The notes under the pieces are model-generated. The model saw nothing but the letters and a program-made list of their open reading frames with translations, was not told the DNA's origin and searched no databases. From Augochlora pura (taxonomy: Eukaryota > Arthropoda > Insecta > Hymenoptera > Halictidae), in NCBI RefSeq assembly GCF_028453695.1, contig NC_135772.1:11718001-11782000 (forward strand): a DNA stretch of 64,000 nucleotides, read 5' to 3'. Shown in pieces: positions 25,201 to 36,404 of the stretch. A program made the translations under genes and the position numbers. Each line of letters opens with the position of its first letter. The stretch's first letter is position 1.

Positions 25201-28200
25201 ACTCTGAACGAATCTCTCGCTCGTTGCGTTTAACTCGATGCATTTAAGCAGAGCACCGAAGACAAAGCAAATGAAGAGTAACGAACTTCTGTGCCATTTA
25301 CATCGAAAATCTACCTCACCCGCTCTTAGAATAGAACGCGTCCCTTATTTCCTAACAATTATACGCGAGCGCATTGTTAAAGGGTCCTAGGCGGCGCGGG
25401 CGCCATGACTGCCCGCATCGAAATAAATAACACATTTACATTCCGCATAATTGAGAACCAAGCAATCCTGCAATGGATTAAAAATGCTTCTCTATACATA
25501 ATATACCGTCCGCAAAATATTATAATAATTCCGCGAATACCTAAACGGGATGCGCAACGCATGAAATGAAGACAACATGTATATGTGTAAAAACTCGCGT
25601 TGTAAAATAGTTGCATTTCGTATTGTACAATAGATATTTTTTGCTGAAAATAGAAAATAAAATAAAAATGTGTACAGTACTTTTCTCTTTAATAGACAGA
25701 CATCAACTATTCTCATAATCGTTTATAGTTGCAAGCGTTTATGGATTCTTATGGTCCTTCTGATATACTTACTAGGCAGTTTTCAAAAATGATTTTTGTT
25801 AACAAAGTCGCAATGATCTGTGGCAACAAAACGTAGCTAACAATGTTTATATAGCACATCTGTCAAATTTACAAATCATTTATATTTATATTTTGGTCAC
25901 TGTTACATGCTCAACTCGATAGAAAAATTTTGATAAAAAACAAGTTTTCATATGTTCCATATGGAAAGTGTGTTAATCCTTCGACGGAATTACTAACCGT
26001 TTAGGATTAGGCGACTCTGTTAAACTCTTAATTGGAATAGTGATTTAAAAAAAATAACTGATGTGCTGGGGTCATGGTAGACCTCAAATAAAGATTGCAA
26101 AAAAACGTATTAATCTAATTTTAGATAAATCATCCATTCTATTTCATTCATTCTTAGCCACTTAATGTGTAAAATAATCAAAACATGAACAATTAAACTT
26201 TGACTACAAAATAAAACAAAGATACTTGAATATACCAGTTAAGGATTCATTTTTTTGAAACGTTAAGCATTTCAAGTTAAATGTTTAACTAACACACGTA
26301 CGCCAACTTAGGGACTTCAATAAGTATGTCAGAATATTCTCAGATTTAAGTTACAAACTGTAATCAGAAAAATTTAGACGAGGGTATAACACGGACGTTA
26401 CACAATAAATTACAGTAGATGGCATTGTTCTTGACACTGTCAGAAAAATATCTAAGAAATACACGATGCTGCTAAACAGGAAAAAACCAACAAACCGTCG
26501 AGTTATCCTACATTTATAATTTCTAGTTTACACCGTTTAATGGAAATTCGATCGCAAATAGGTGACCTTTCAGAATTCGTAATAGATCGGCGCGTTCTCG
26601 CAATGCAATCGTCGATGTCGAAACGGGAGGTTGTGCAGGTGATGCACCGTTCAGGGGCCATGATGTTCCCATAGAGACGGAACCACCGTCTTCGAACCTG
26701 CTCCCTGATATTCATCCTTGTAGGTAACAGCGTAAAAGAGATCCCCGGCCCGCGATTTTGGCAATAAATCTTCCCTGAGGAGCAGAAGATGTAGGTATGG
26801 TTATATGCAAGTGATTCTAAGGTTCGCATGAATCATGTGATAAATCGACCGCTGCTCTAGATTCGAGTGGGCTTTTTAGGACAGCGTTCAGCTTATTCTG
26901 CTCTGTAGATCTTATGGCAATTTGCTCTGGAAGACATTATTCTAGCATTAAAAATTTATAAATTCCATTCGTACGTGCCGACTCTCAATATTTATCACGT
27001 TTCTCTATTGCAGAATTTATCGCGTAATCACGTCGCGGTATTGTGTTTATAATTTAGAAACTATTGCGACGTAACGAATGTTTTACTCTTCATTGCAAAA
27101 TTATAATATTATATATAATAAATGATTGCGTTGAAAATAGTTTAATAGATGAACATACTATGTTAGAAATACTGTGACAATTAAAAATACTATTTTGAAA
27201 ATAGTATAAAGGTTGCAAAAGCTAGGCTCGAAATAATGCTACAAATATCATGTTAAAATTGGTATTGTTATGTTACTAGGGTGCGCGAGAACCTGAAAAT
27301 ATCGGAAATTCGATGGTTGAGAATAGTTCAGTCTAGACGGGTCGGGTTTCTGAAAATTTTGAGATTCCCTGAAATGTTGAAATTGCCGAAGGTTTCGGGT
27401 TTCGAGATCCTCGAAGGAATCAAGTTTCTCGAAAATTTCGAGAACCGGCTACCGTTTCGAACAACAACCCCGTAAACTGTATTGGAACAACGGAGGCTAA
27501 ACAACTCGATACTAAAAAAAACTTACATTTGTATACATAATTTTAATAGTAATACATAAATATTACCACTGTAATATTTCTCAAATAATACTGCAATAAT
27601 CTAAGATTCTTTAAGCAATGGAACGAGATTGTCGAATCATTCTAAATACAGATCATTCTAAAATTTTACAAAAGGTCACGAGATACTGCGATTCAACAGG
27701 TTGGTGTGAGACAAAAAAGGGCAAAGGTCGACAATTTAGGACGAATATCCTATACGACAAAACTCACTCGTCTGCAGCAGTTTAAATAGCCATTGTTCCG
27801 CAGATAAAAACTATCGTATAAAAATAGTTCACGGTCGAAGTGTTCCCCGCAGTAAGAGCCAGTTCAACCTTAACGAGACGCACGGTAATTGTCGTGTGCA
27901 GATCCTACGATAAACTCCTTGGCCGAGCGTAAGGAGAGATAACGTTGTAAATTCTCGCCGTCCCTTGTACAAACTTTTACAGAGCGTGAGCGCGACGTTC
28001 GTTAGTTCAATGTTATTCAAATTGCATGTTTAAACACCTGTGTCCACTGACCTAGGTAGCAAAGGATTTTTCCTTGGGCCTTTGGCGGAATGTGAGCTCC
28101 GGTGACCCATGCAGATCCGTTTACCACTGAAAATTCCCCTAATGATTAAGCAGCGTAATGCTATCGTTTAACTAGTTATCGTTTGGAACGCTTAGCGCAT

Positions 28201-30110
28201 TCATAGTCTCGTGTATCCTACACGATTGCTAGTTACAATCAGTTTTAAATAATATAAACTGTTATAATAAGTGACATCTGTTTACACGTCTGTTCTATAA
28301 CTCTGTTTCATAATTGTGAACAAATGTCACTGAATGTAGAACACGACATTTTCAAATCCGCTACTGTTTAAAAATACATGTAATCTGCCTAATACACTTC
28401 AAGTTTCCTTGATATACTAATAAATGAAACAGTGTATATAATCGTTTGCAGCAACGAATATTTTTACATCTTTCAGAATTGAAGCGAAAATTTTTTTCAA
28501 ACTCGGATGTATAGTTTTGTTTGAAAATGGAATCTTTCAAAGGAAACAGCGCGGATATAAACTGGTTTTGCAAATCTATTCAACGCACAAAGCTATATAT
28601 AGTCTACTGGTCGTTGAAACATAAAATGTGTCGAATAGCCCTATAGGGAACGTAATCTCGTCCATGTTTTCTGGTCGCCGGTATTGTTCGTAAGCAAGAG
28701 TGGACGTTCCCATTTTTAGAATCGACAATTCTATGTTTAGATAGCAGTTCAAAGGTTTAATCTTATCGGACAACGATGCGAAAATTCGTGATCAATTAGT
28801 GATCAATTCTGATCCTGTCACCGACATACAATCAAGGACTGACGGACCGTATCAGAAGTCACGTTCTCAATGACCTTATCGTTTTCTGCAGCACTCGATC
28901 CGGCATATATCGTTTTAACGGGACGGATCTGTGTCAACTGTTCAAGTCGACTCCGGTTCCTTGTACGTTAAATCATCGACCCGCGCAATCCTCGAACGTT
29001 ACCCGGGAGATAACCGTTACAAAACGCGAGATCGGCAACGATCTACTAGATCCAATCGATAGCTTTACTTCGGTTCAAATTGAATTTTCATATTTTGAAT
29101 ATGCATTTCTCGAATTTATAAAGGATAATGGATTTTCACAGTAATTCATTATCCTCTTGAATGCCGTAGGCGAGTTAATTAGCCCAGATATGTTTCGCCA
29201 TTGACAATCCACCAATTTGCGATTTTAATTAAGAGACGCTAATTTCTAATTGATTAATTGCGTAATCACCGATAATTGTTATATAGATAGGCTCTCTATC
29301 GGGATATTATTATTCAGCGGGAAATAAAAATAATCTAAATAATCGATTGACAGCATATAATTTCCATTGTGCCGTTTACGAATTTTTTAAGCAGAAAAGG
29401 TCATTTTCAAAATCACGTAGAAGGTAAAGAAAGGAGACAAAGCACCTTTTCGACATACGAGACTAAAAATAAAATACGATTAGGCATATTAAATGCAAAG
29501 TAAAAATCTACGAGCGAGATCACTAAAAAAGAATATTTTGTGAAACTATTTTTGAGAAACATATATAAGACTCTAGAAAATTCATTGTTGTACTAATGAA
29601 AATGTAAACTGATATAATTATAATTAATTTTTGATAAAAGATATGAAGTCGAAGAATGCTAAACCTTCTAGTTCAATGAGGTAATACACGTTCGAGGATT
29701 TTTTGACAGTGGACTTACGGAATCACTACGAAGATGGGCAACACATTGCGTTACAATGAAACTCCTTCAATCGCAACGAATGCAGCTAACTAATTTAACT
29801 AATTTAAATTATGATATAATTTAATAAGTAGACCCTCCGATAAAGTAGAGGAGATAACGAATTTATATCGACGATAAAGGACAGAGGACGTTTGAGGCAA
29901 CTGCGGATCGGATAGAAAAAGTTAGTCCGCTAATGGATAATAATAATGGTTATCGTAATTGGACAACATATCCACTGGCTGTAATTGAATCGTATTTATC
30001 TATTACCACAGGAGATCAAAATAAGAATTACAGCGTAGACGAGAGACCGCGTCTGTAAAAAAAAAATATTCCACACGAGGCGATCGTTGTATCAAACGTT
30101 GTACTAACTA
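19270..30110. other. Spacer between genes C and D
   Basis: The longest spacer between genes C and D (about 11 kb). GC-rich islands lie at 20.35-21.0 and 22.65-24.1 kb; the second has a TATA-like box and a short ATG frame described in the findings. A low-complexity repeat lies at 27.3 kb. No confirmed gene. Confidence 0.55.
27281..27470. repeat. Imperfect GAAA/TTTC-TCGA low-complexity repeat
   Basis: Many short overlapping variants of CTGAAAATTT, TTTCGAGA and CTCGAAAATTTC occur over about 190 bp. They generate an open frame with a Leu/Phe/Glu pattern, but there is no start context or partner exon. I read it as degenerate satellite-like sequence. Confidence 0.5.
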
Positions 30111-30116
30111 TTTATT
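30111..30116 (-). terminator. Candidate poly(A) signal of gene D
   Basis: AATAAA on the minus strand, about 190 bp after the stop codon, similar in distance to genes B and C. Confidence 0.45.
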
Positions 30117-30303
30117 TAAAAACGTAATTATAAAAGTGTGTCACGCGCGGGGAAACGTCGTGGAGTACAGATCACCGAGTTCGTTATCCCGATGGACCGT
30201 TCTTCGTGGGGGTTCAACTTGCAACTATTGTAAATCTTGTAACTCGACGCGGTTGGTATCGAGAGGTTTCCAAAACTCTTCGCTTCTTCACAGTTCGCAT
30301 TCT

Positions 30304-33028
30304 CTACCAATGGCCGGTGTGGATGCCACCATGCCCGGTTCCATGGGCCGTGATTTTACCAGAGGGGCCAGCGATCACCACCGAACCAGCGTTGGGCCCG
30401 GACACGGCTGCGCTTCCTGCGTGGGGTCCGGAGAGGACTGCTCCGTGAGACGCTGGTCCCGAGATTACTGCACCGTGAGATGCTGGCCCTGCGAGTACCG
30501 CGCCATGAGACGCTGGCCCTGCGAATACTGCACCATGAGATGCTGGCCCTGCGAGTACTGCACCATGAGAGGCTGGTCCTGCGTAGACCACTCCGTGTCC
30601 ACCGTGGCCCCCGTAGCCTGCGTACCCTCCGTACCCTGCGTATCCTGCGTAACCTGGATAGCTGGCGTAACCGTATCCTGGGCCTGCGTACGCCAATCCT
30701 ACAATTTTATGGTTGGTAATGTTAAAACTTTCACAAACGCTGTTTAGAAATAATTAAAAAAATGATTCTAAGGATGCATTTCATGAGAGATGTTAAGTTG
30801 TGTAACATTTTTACATGTGTAGATCATAGTAAAGTTAGGAAGATAATTTTAACTGAAATATAATGTATAGATATAATAAATTCTGTCTTTTTTTAGGTCT
30901 TCAAGATTTTCATGATGAAAGCGGAAAGCTGACTTGTATTAACCCTTTGCACTCGAAACCATTTTGATTGTAAATCTAAAATAATTTTCCTGGCTCATAG
31001 TATTTCCATTCGGTGTAACAAAGTGCACTTCTCTGCATACGAAATTGAGTCTTATGACACATTACCAACAATTTCATTATTCAACATTTTTTTTAATTAT
31101 AAAATAAATAAGATATATAAAAATGATCTTGCAACGTGATAGAAGAATTTTAGTGGTGCCACAGAGTCAGCACTCAAGTGCAAAGGGTTAATCTCTTTTG
31201 TACATATTGTCTGTCAATTTGAGTACATTATATATTTTTTAAGACATAAATGTTAAGTTTATACGAACTGCACTGTCCTTAGTAAGGTAATTTTTTAAGG
31301 AAAATGTATTACTAGTTGACACGATGCTACCAAAGATTATTTTTCGAGACTAACGTTTGTTATAGAAACTATTTATTTGAATCCCATTGCCAAGAAAATG
31401 TTCTTTGCATTTACTTATTTGCGTGATATATCTTACTTGTGTTTTAACCCCTTACACTAATATTTTTAATAGAAAGACCAGACAGTTCTTGTTCCTTTTA
31501 TTATCTTTGCGTATCTTTGTTTCTAAGTTTTAATAACAGAAGAATTTATTTTTATTTCCATGTAGAAGAAATTGATAATATTCATATTTAGTAGATCGTG
31601 TATGGAACCTGTATCCCGAGTCTGACTCCTTATAATAGTGCAAGGGGTTAATTGTATAATTTTCGCTATGTGAAGACGTGCCATGAATAATTAATTATAT
31701 CTTTAGCCAAGCAAAGACAAGAATACTTACCACTTGATCCATCGTAGGGTCCACCGTAACCTTCAACATGGGCAGGACCAGCAACAGATGCAGTCACGAC
31801 CGCTGAACCAGCGACTGCGCCAGAAACGTGCACCGGGCCAGCAACGGATCCAGACAATTTTGCTGGTCCTATCGAAGGCGCAGCCAAGACGGCTGATCCC
31901 ACGTGCGGACCAGCAACACTGGTCGGTCCAAGAGCTGGACCAGCCAGTGCCACTCCGTGAGCGTATCCGAGATGACCACCATACCCTCCGTGGCCACCAT
32001 AGCCTCCCCAAACAGCTTCGCGACGCTGGCGCGGCGCAGCTGCGGCGGAGGCAAGCAGAGCTGCCAGAATGAGCTGGAAATTCCAAGGCAAGTAACAATG
32101 TTTTAAATCTAAAGCATTTATCACACTTATTAATAGACTATGAAATTTTAAGTTGATTAACAAGTTACCCGTGTTTATTATATTTATAGTAACAAGTTTC
32201 CCCTTGCAATTTTGATTGAACATATTAAAGCTTGAATTTGAAAAGCTTTAAAATTGAAATTGACAATTTTGTAGTTTAGTTGGTTATGTCACGGTGACTT
32301 ATTGAATACAACTAGTTGTATTAATTAAGCACACTTTATAAATATGTATTATATTCACGAAGAGCAATGAATTTGTCTCGGATGACATACAATTGTTTCT
32401 ACACTGTGTTGGGAATTATTTTCTCAAGGTGTGACTAAACGACTCTTGTATTTATGTATAGTATATGCATTTAGAAATATTTGAACCATAATTGATGACA
32501 CTTTTCTACCCAGAGCCACAAGTGTTCTACTTAAATTCTTATTCCCTAGAAACAAGTTCAAATTTCTTAACATATTCCCACTGAGAAAGCGAGCCCCGAT
32601 CTCAAACAAAAACAGCTTGAAAAATATATGAAAGAAAAATGATACACAAAAATTCGAATAGGTACGATGAAGATTTCGAAATGTCTCCGACTATCCTCCA
32701 AATAGAATGACAACAGCAACGAATATTTTATACGAACGAATTAGCAAGTTCTCGTCAACACTACCGAGTCCCTCTCCACGAGACAACGTGAAGACGTACG
32801 CGCGCAGACGGCACTCTCCCGGATAATCCGCGCGCGAGCGATAAAAGTGTCGGCGTCGCCCGCGAGAGGTGTGAAACCGGCACCGCCACAATGTCACCTT
32901 CACACCGTACCCCGAACTTCTCGATCCGATATGGATCGGTGATCCACGGCGACGTCGCGCGTAGGAAAGTTCACTGCTCGACGCTTCCGACAGGCGCGGC
33001 GGTATCGAATACTTACGAGGGCCTTCAT
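30304..33028 (-). CDS. Gene D: apidermin-like cuticular protein with Tyr-Gly and His repeats, 3 exons, 249 aa
   Basis: Exons on the minus strand: 33017-33028 (ATG AAG GCC CTC, donor GTAAGT), 31731-32073 (acceptor TTTCCAG, donor GTAAGT) and 30304-30698 (acceptor ATTGTAG, stop TAG). Phases are 0 and 1; 250 codons with stop. The signal peptide MKALLILAALLASAAAA is followed by PRQRREAV, an RxRR site as in gene A. Next come a Gly/Tyr/His region (WGGYGGHGGYGGHLGYAHG) and GP units close to those of genes B and C (ALAGPALGPTSVAG, SGAVAGSAVVTASVAGP). The last exon opens with a Tyr-Gly run (GYASYPGYAGYAGYGGYAG), then five copies of a 10-residue unit GPASHGAV(L/F/I)(A/S), and ends IAGPSGKITAHGTGHGG..HW. 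Tyrosines and histidines could serve in cross-linking of cuticle, but that is inference. Intron 2 (1032 bp) contains two TTAA-type elements. Confidence 0.88.
30437..30586 (-). repeat. Five 30-bp tandem units coding for GPASHGAVxx in gene D
   Basis: Five successive 30-bp units (starting at 30437, 30467, 30497, 30527 and 30557 on the plus strand) differ at only a few positions each. They encode the GPASHGAV block. The low divergence suggests recent expansion or homogenisation; length polymorphism between individuals would be expected. Confidence 0.8.
30939..31191 (+). mobile_element. TTAA-type MITE, family 2, copy 2 (253 bp), in intron 2 of gene D
   Basis: Ends are TTAACCCTTTGCACTCGAAA and CACTCAAGTGCAAAGGGTTAA, with a shared left interior (CCATTTTGATTGTAAATCTA). 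It lies about 250 bp from family 1 copy 3 in the same intron. Confidence 0.68.
31444..31651 (+). mobile_element. TTAA-type MITE, family 1, copy 3 (208 bp), in intron 2 of gene D
   Basis: Ends are TTAACCCCTTACACTAA and GTGCAAGGGGTTAA, with CGAGTCTGACTCC inside the right end. It lacks roughly 40 bp of the left interior relative to copies 2 and 4, so it is an internal deletion derivative. It sits within the 1032-bp intron 2 of gene D. Confidence 0.7.
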
Positions 33029-33047
33029 CTTTGCCGACCGACGATTG

Positions 33048-33086
33048 CTGAGTGTGCTCACGGATGACTTGGTCGGACTTTATATA
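33048..33086 (-). promoter_or_regulatory. Core promoter of gene D
   Basis: TATATAAA at 33079-33086 (minus strand) with a CTCAGCA initiator-like site whose A is near 33049. The spacing of 37 bp is slightly long, so the true start may lie a few bases upstream. The 5' UTR would be only about 20-25 nt. Confidence 0.62.
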
Positions 33087-33346
33087 CTACTCCAGGATCT
33101 CGACCGCGCCCCCGTTGATCCCTTCAAATCATATCCGCTGATGGTGCAGCCTCGCCATTGTGTAAGAAGTTCACCATCCGGCACACCCACCCCCGGGACG
33201 TGCGGGTCCCATTGGTTGACCTTCGGCCGCGGATCGTTGGGAAACAGTCATTTCCACTCGGAACGGAATCCGGCGAATTTTTTCTGCCGCCATTGTTTCT
33301 TCATCGTTTCACCACAGCCCGGTGAACCGAACCGTGGACAATCGGC

Positions 33347-33350
<4 letters not shown>

Positions 33351-33385
<35 letters not shown>
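33351..33385. repeat. (TC)n microsatellite upstream of gene D
   Basis: About 17 TC dinucleotides, some 265 bp upstream of the gene D TATA box. Confidence 0.95.
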
Positions 33386-33389
<4 letters not shown>

Positions 33390-36029
33390 CTCCGCGTCTC
33401 TAGGGTGCCGAAGAAGAGCCTGTGAAACAAAACGACGAGCGGATTTCCATCTCCCTTTGACGCGACCCGTCGATACATTTATTGCGTCGGCGACGTCGCA
33501 ATACTCTGTAAGATGGAAGAGGCGGCAGAGATGGTAAGACAAAGACAGATACAGAGTGAGAGAGACAGATTTTGTTTCCTTCAAGAAAGTTTCCAGGCTT
33601 GCAAAGAGTCCAGGATCCTCTTTGTCGCCTGACGAACTTGTATCGTTTCGCCAGGCGCCCCGATGGTATCGAATCTCTCCGTTCGTTCGAGCCATTCGTG
33701 AGAACGCTTCGTCTTCGCTGCGGATTGTCCGCCTCGCCCAGCGTTTCGATGGATCTCCTTTTGTGATCGGAGGCGAATCCTGCGCTTCGACGTAAATATG
33801 ACGCGACCCTAACTCTCGGGGGTACGCGGTGGAATAACTGTCGCGAGGGGAGCATCGACTCTCGCGGGCGGGATAAGTAGAGTCACTTTCGATTTAATCG
33901 CGCATTCCGAACAAAAGAATCGGCAGCGTGGAGGCGATTGCAACGGGATTAGTGTAATTTGCGATTTTACGTGGCGACTGAATGGTCGGAGGCGTGATCT
34001 TTAACCTCGGGTGTAATTGGCTTCGACGGCAGCGCATTTGCATTCGCGTACTAAATGTTACTTGACTGTGTATCTTTATGCAAATCTGCTGTTCTATGGA
34101 CGGAATTTATATAGAGATTTATTCATAATGCTGAATATATCTATTGCGCGAACGTAATATGAAAACGTTGATTGTGTTCAGATGCTACAAAATCATTTAT
34201 TGCTTTGCGACGATTCTAACGGAAATGTGTAAAGTATTATCCTAAAATCGAAATGAAGGATTCTAGCAGTTGAATCGTTGAAGTTTTTACTTGCCAAATT
34301 ACCAATTTAACTACTAATTTAACAGACCTTTTTGTTTCCTTGCGTGTAAATCCTTTATTAAATTTCTAACTGACGATACAATCAATTACGGTTCATCAAT
34401 ATATGTGTAACATATATTAATTTATATCAACCTTAACATATAGGGAAACATATATGATGTAAATAGAAAAATTACCACGTCAAATATAAAACTAAGATGT
34501 CAAATTATTTAGAAAGGAAATGTATCTTTAGTTAATGATGATGTCTTAGACGATTCTTATATGGTTGAAGGATCTGCCGTCGTAATTGCTTCAGGAATCC
34601 ACGGAGGATCGATGCAGAGGATAAATAGCTACATCGAAACGTGATTCATATCGCGCATTTTTCTTATCTCACACTTCGTGTTCTCAGTTAGTCGAAAAAC
34701 CGTGGGCGGCGGGCAACCGCGTCATCTTTGCTAGTGAAGCAACCGATCGGGTTAGCTGCAGCAAGTCGAACGCTAACATTATGGGTGGGAAAGAGTCACG
34801 TTCTCAGGGATTAATACGGTTTTCTACGCTATATTGCCTGCAGACGAAGTTACCGGCGTAAAGCGTGTCGAGCTGAACGTGACCTTTAATCCACAGTCGC
34901 AACAAGAGACGCGATCTTCGATGCTCCGGTTACCGATACAGGTTTCATTCTTCTTCTAAATTGAATTCTTTTTACATAATGCAGCTAGTTACGACGTTAA
35001 CATTGTCGCCAGCTTTTCATTTAGTCATTTAATTCGAGAGATAGCATAATCTAGAAACTTAAATTTAGTTATCTTTTACTAGACGCTCTGTCGAAGTATT
35101 TCGTTAAATAATTTTATACTAAAACTATAGTAATTGATAAGTTCAAGCGAACATCTTTTTTCCACATCTTTGATAGGTCGAAGGTATTGTAACAATATTC
35201 TGGAATTCTATTAAAGTGTTTACAGTGTTGTAATTCTGCTCAGGTTTGCTCTAAATAGATAAAATTCGCAATTTAAACATAATTAAAATTATTATTATTA
35301 TATTAAAACTTGACGAAAGAACGCTTTCATTTGACATAATGAAAAGAAACACATTTTAAAGAATTACTTTTAAAAAATAGGGCCTTTTTGTTGATTTAAT
35401 ACACATTTTCGATACATTGAGAATATTATCGAACATACAAATTGTTTTTAGAATTTATAATTCGTAGTGTGACTTGTGTATGTTCGTCAGAGAACTCTGT
35501 TTAACAGAAACCTGTTCGTGGTATATAACAATCGACCCTGAACTAGCAGCCGAGGGTTAATCGGGTGAATAGGCATCGAATGTCGCGTTTAGTATCACCG
35601 CAGAAACAATCGAATTAATGTGAGAATGTCGTACCTAATAGGACAAACCGCAGTCAAACGGTATCTTAGGGTATTGCGGTAACGAGTAGGACCTTTGTGG
35701 TTGTTGCTGGAACGATATTACCAGCGGAACAATTTACTGACGATTACATTGGCGTCGGGAGCAATCGCGTCTTGAAATTCGTATTTGGAACGATCGAGGA
35801 GGAACGGCTGCCCCGCTCAGATTGAACGTGATCAATGCTAATGGTGAGACTGACATTTGCAGTCATTGTCTGTGCCGTTCAGCGGACGCAATACTTTGGG
35901 ATTCTTATGGGAGCAAGGTAGCCTACTAGCTGCTCCGCGCGGAACCGAGACTGAAGTCGCACGTGTCCGAATTATTTCCCAATTTTGCATCCAGTGTCTT
36001 CTCACCGTCATACGGTTGTACCATAAATA

Positions 36030-36375
36030 TTAGGTTGGGGAAAAAGTAATCCATTATTTTTTCGATAGACGGCTGTAGAGATCGATATCTGTTAAAGTAT
36101 CGATCAAACAATTTCAGATTTATGCTCGTTGGAAAGGTGACATTTCGCACTACAAAAATTCTTTTTTTGTTTTTTGTTTGGTTCATTCAGTTCCGAGCTA
36201 CATGGTGTTAAAAATGGAAGTCAATATAGAGAAAATTCGGTACATTTTACAATTTTTCTTTGATAATGGTGAAAATGCAAGCCAAGCGGCTGAAATTGTG
36301 AATGGCGTTTATGATCCCGATACTGTAACAGAAAACACTGTGTTGAACACAATTCTGACAATTGTAGTTAACTGA
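36030..36375 (+). pseudogene. Truncated mariner-type transposon: terminal repeat plus start of transposase
   Basis: The stretch begins TTAGGTTGGGGAAAAAGTAA next to a TA dinucleotide, the terminal-repeat style of hymenopteran mariner elements. An ATG at 36214 opens MEVNIEKIRYILQFFFDNG, then NASQAAEIVNGVYDPDTV, which resembles the first helix-turn-helix of mariner transposases. After about residue 43 the similarity I expect (a Trp-Phe-rich linker) is lost and the frame stops at 36375. The catalytic DDD region and the second terminal repeat are absent. It is a dead remnant of about 340 bp out of the usual 1.3 kb. Confidence 0.7.
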
Positions 36376-36404
36376 TTAACCCCTTGCCGTACCTTTCAAC
36401 TCGG
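36376..36404. mobile_element. Isolated half-end of a family 1 MITE
   Basis: TTAACCCCTTGCCGTACC begins here and runs into unrelated sequence, with no matching right end in the next 300 bp. It directly follows the mariner remnant and marks its broken side. Probably a truncated or rearranged copy. Confidence 0.4.

Noticed and set aside
30136..30747. 203-codon open frame on the plus strand rich in Cys and Trp
   Set aside because: It is the antisense of the gene D last exon; its repeats mirror the GPASHGAV units and the minus strand has the signal peptide, splice sites and promoter.
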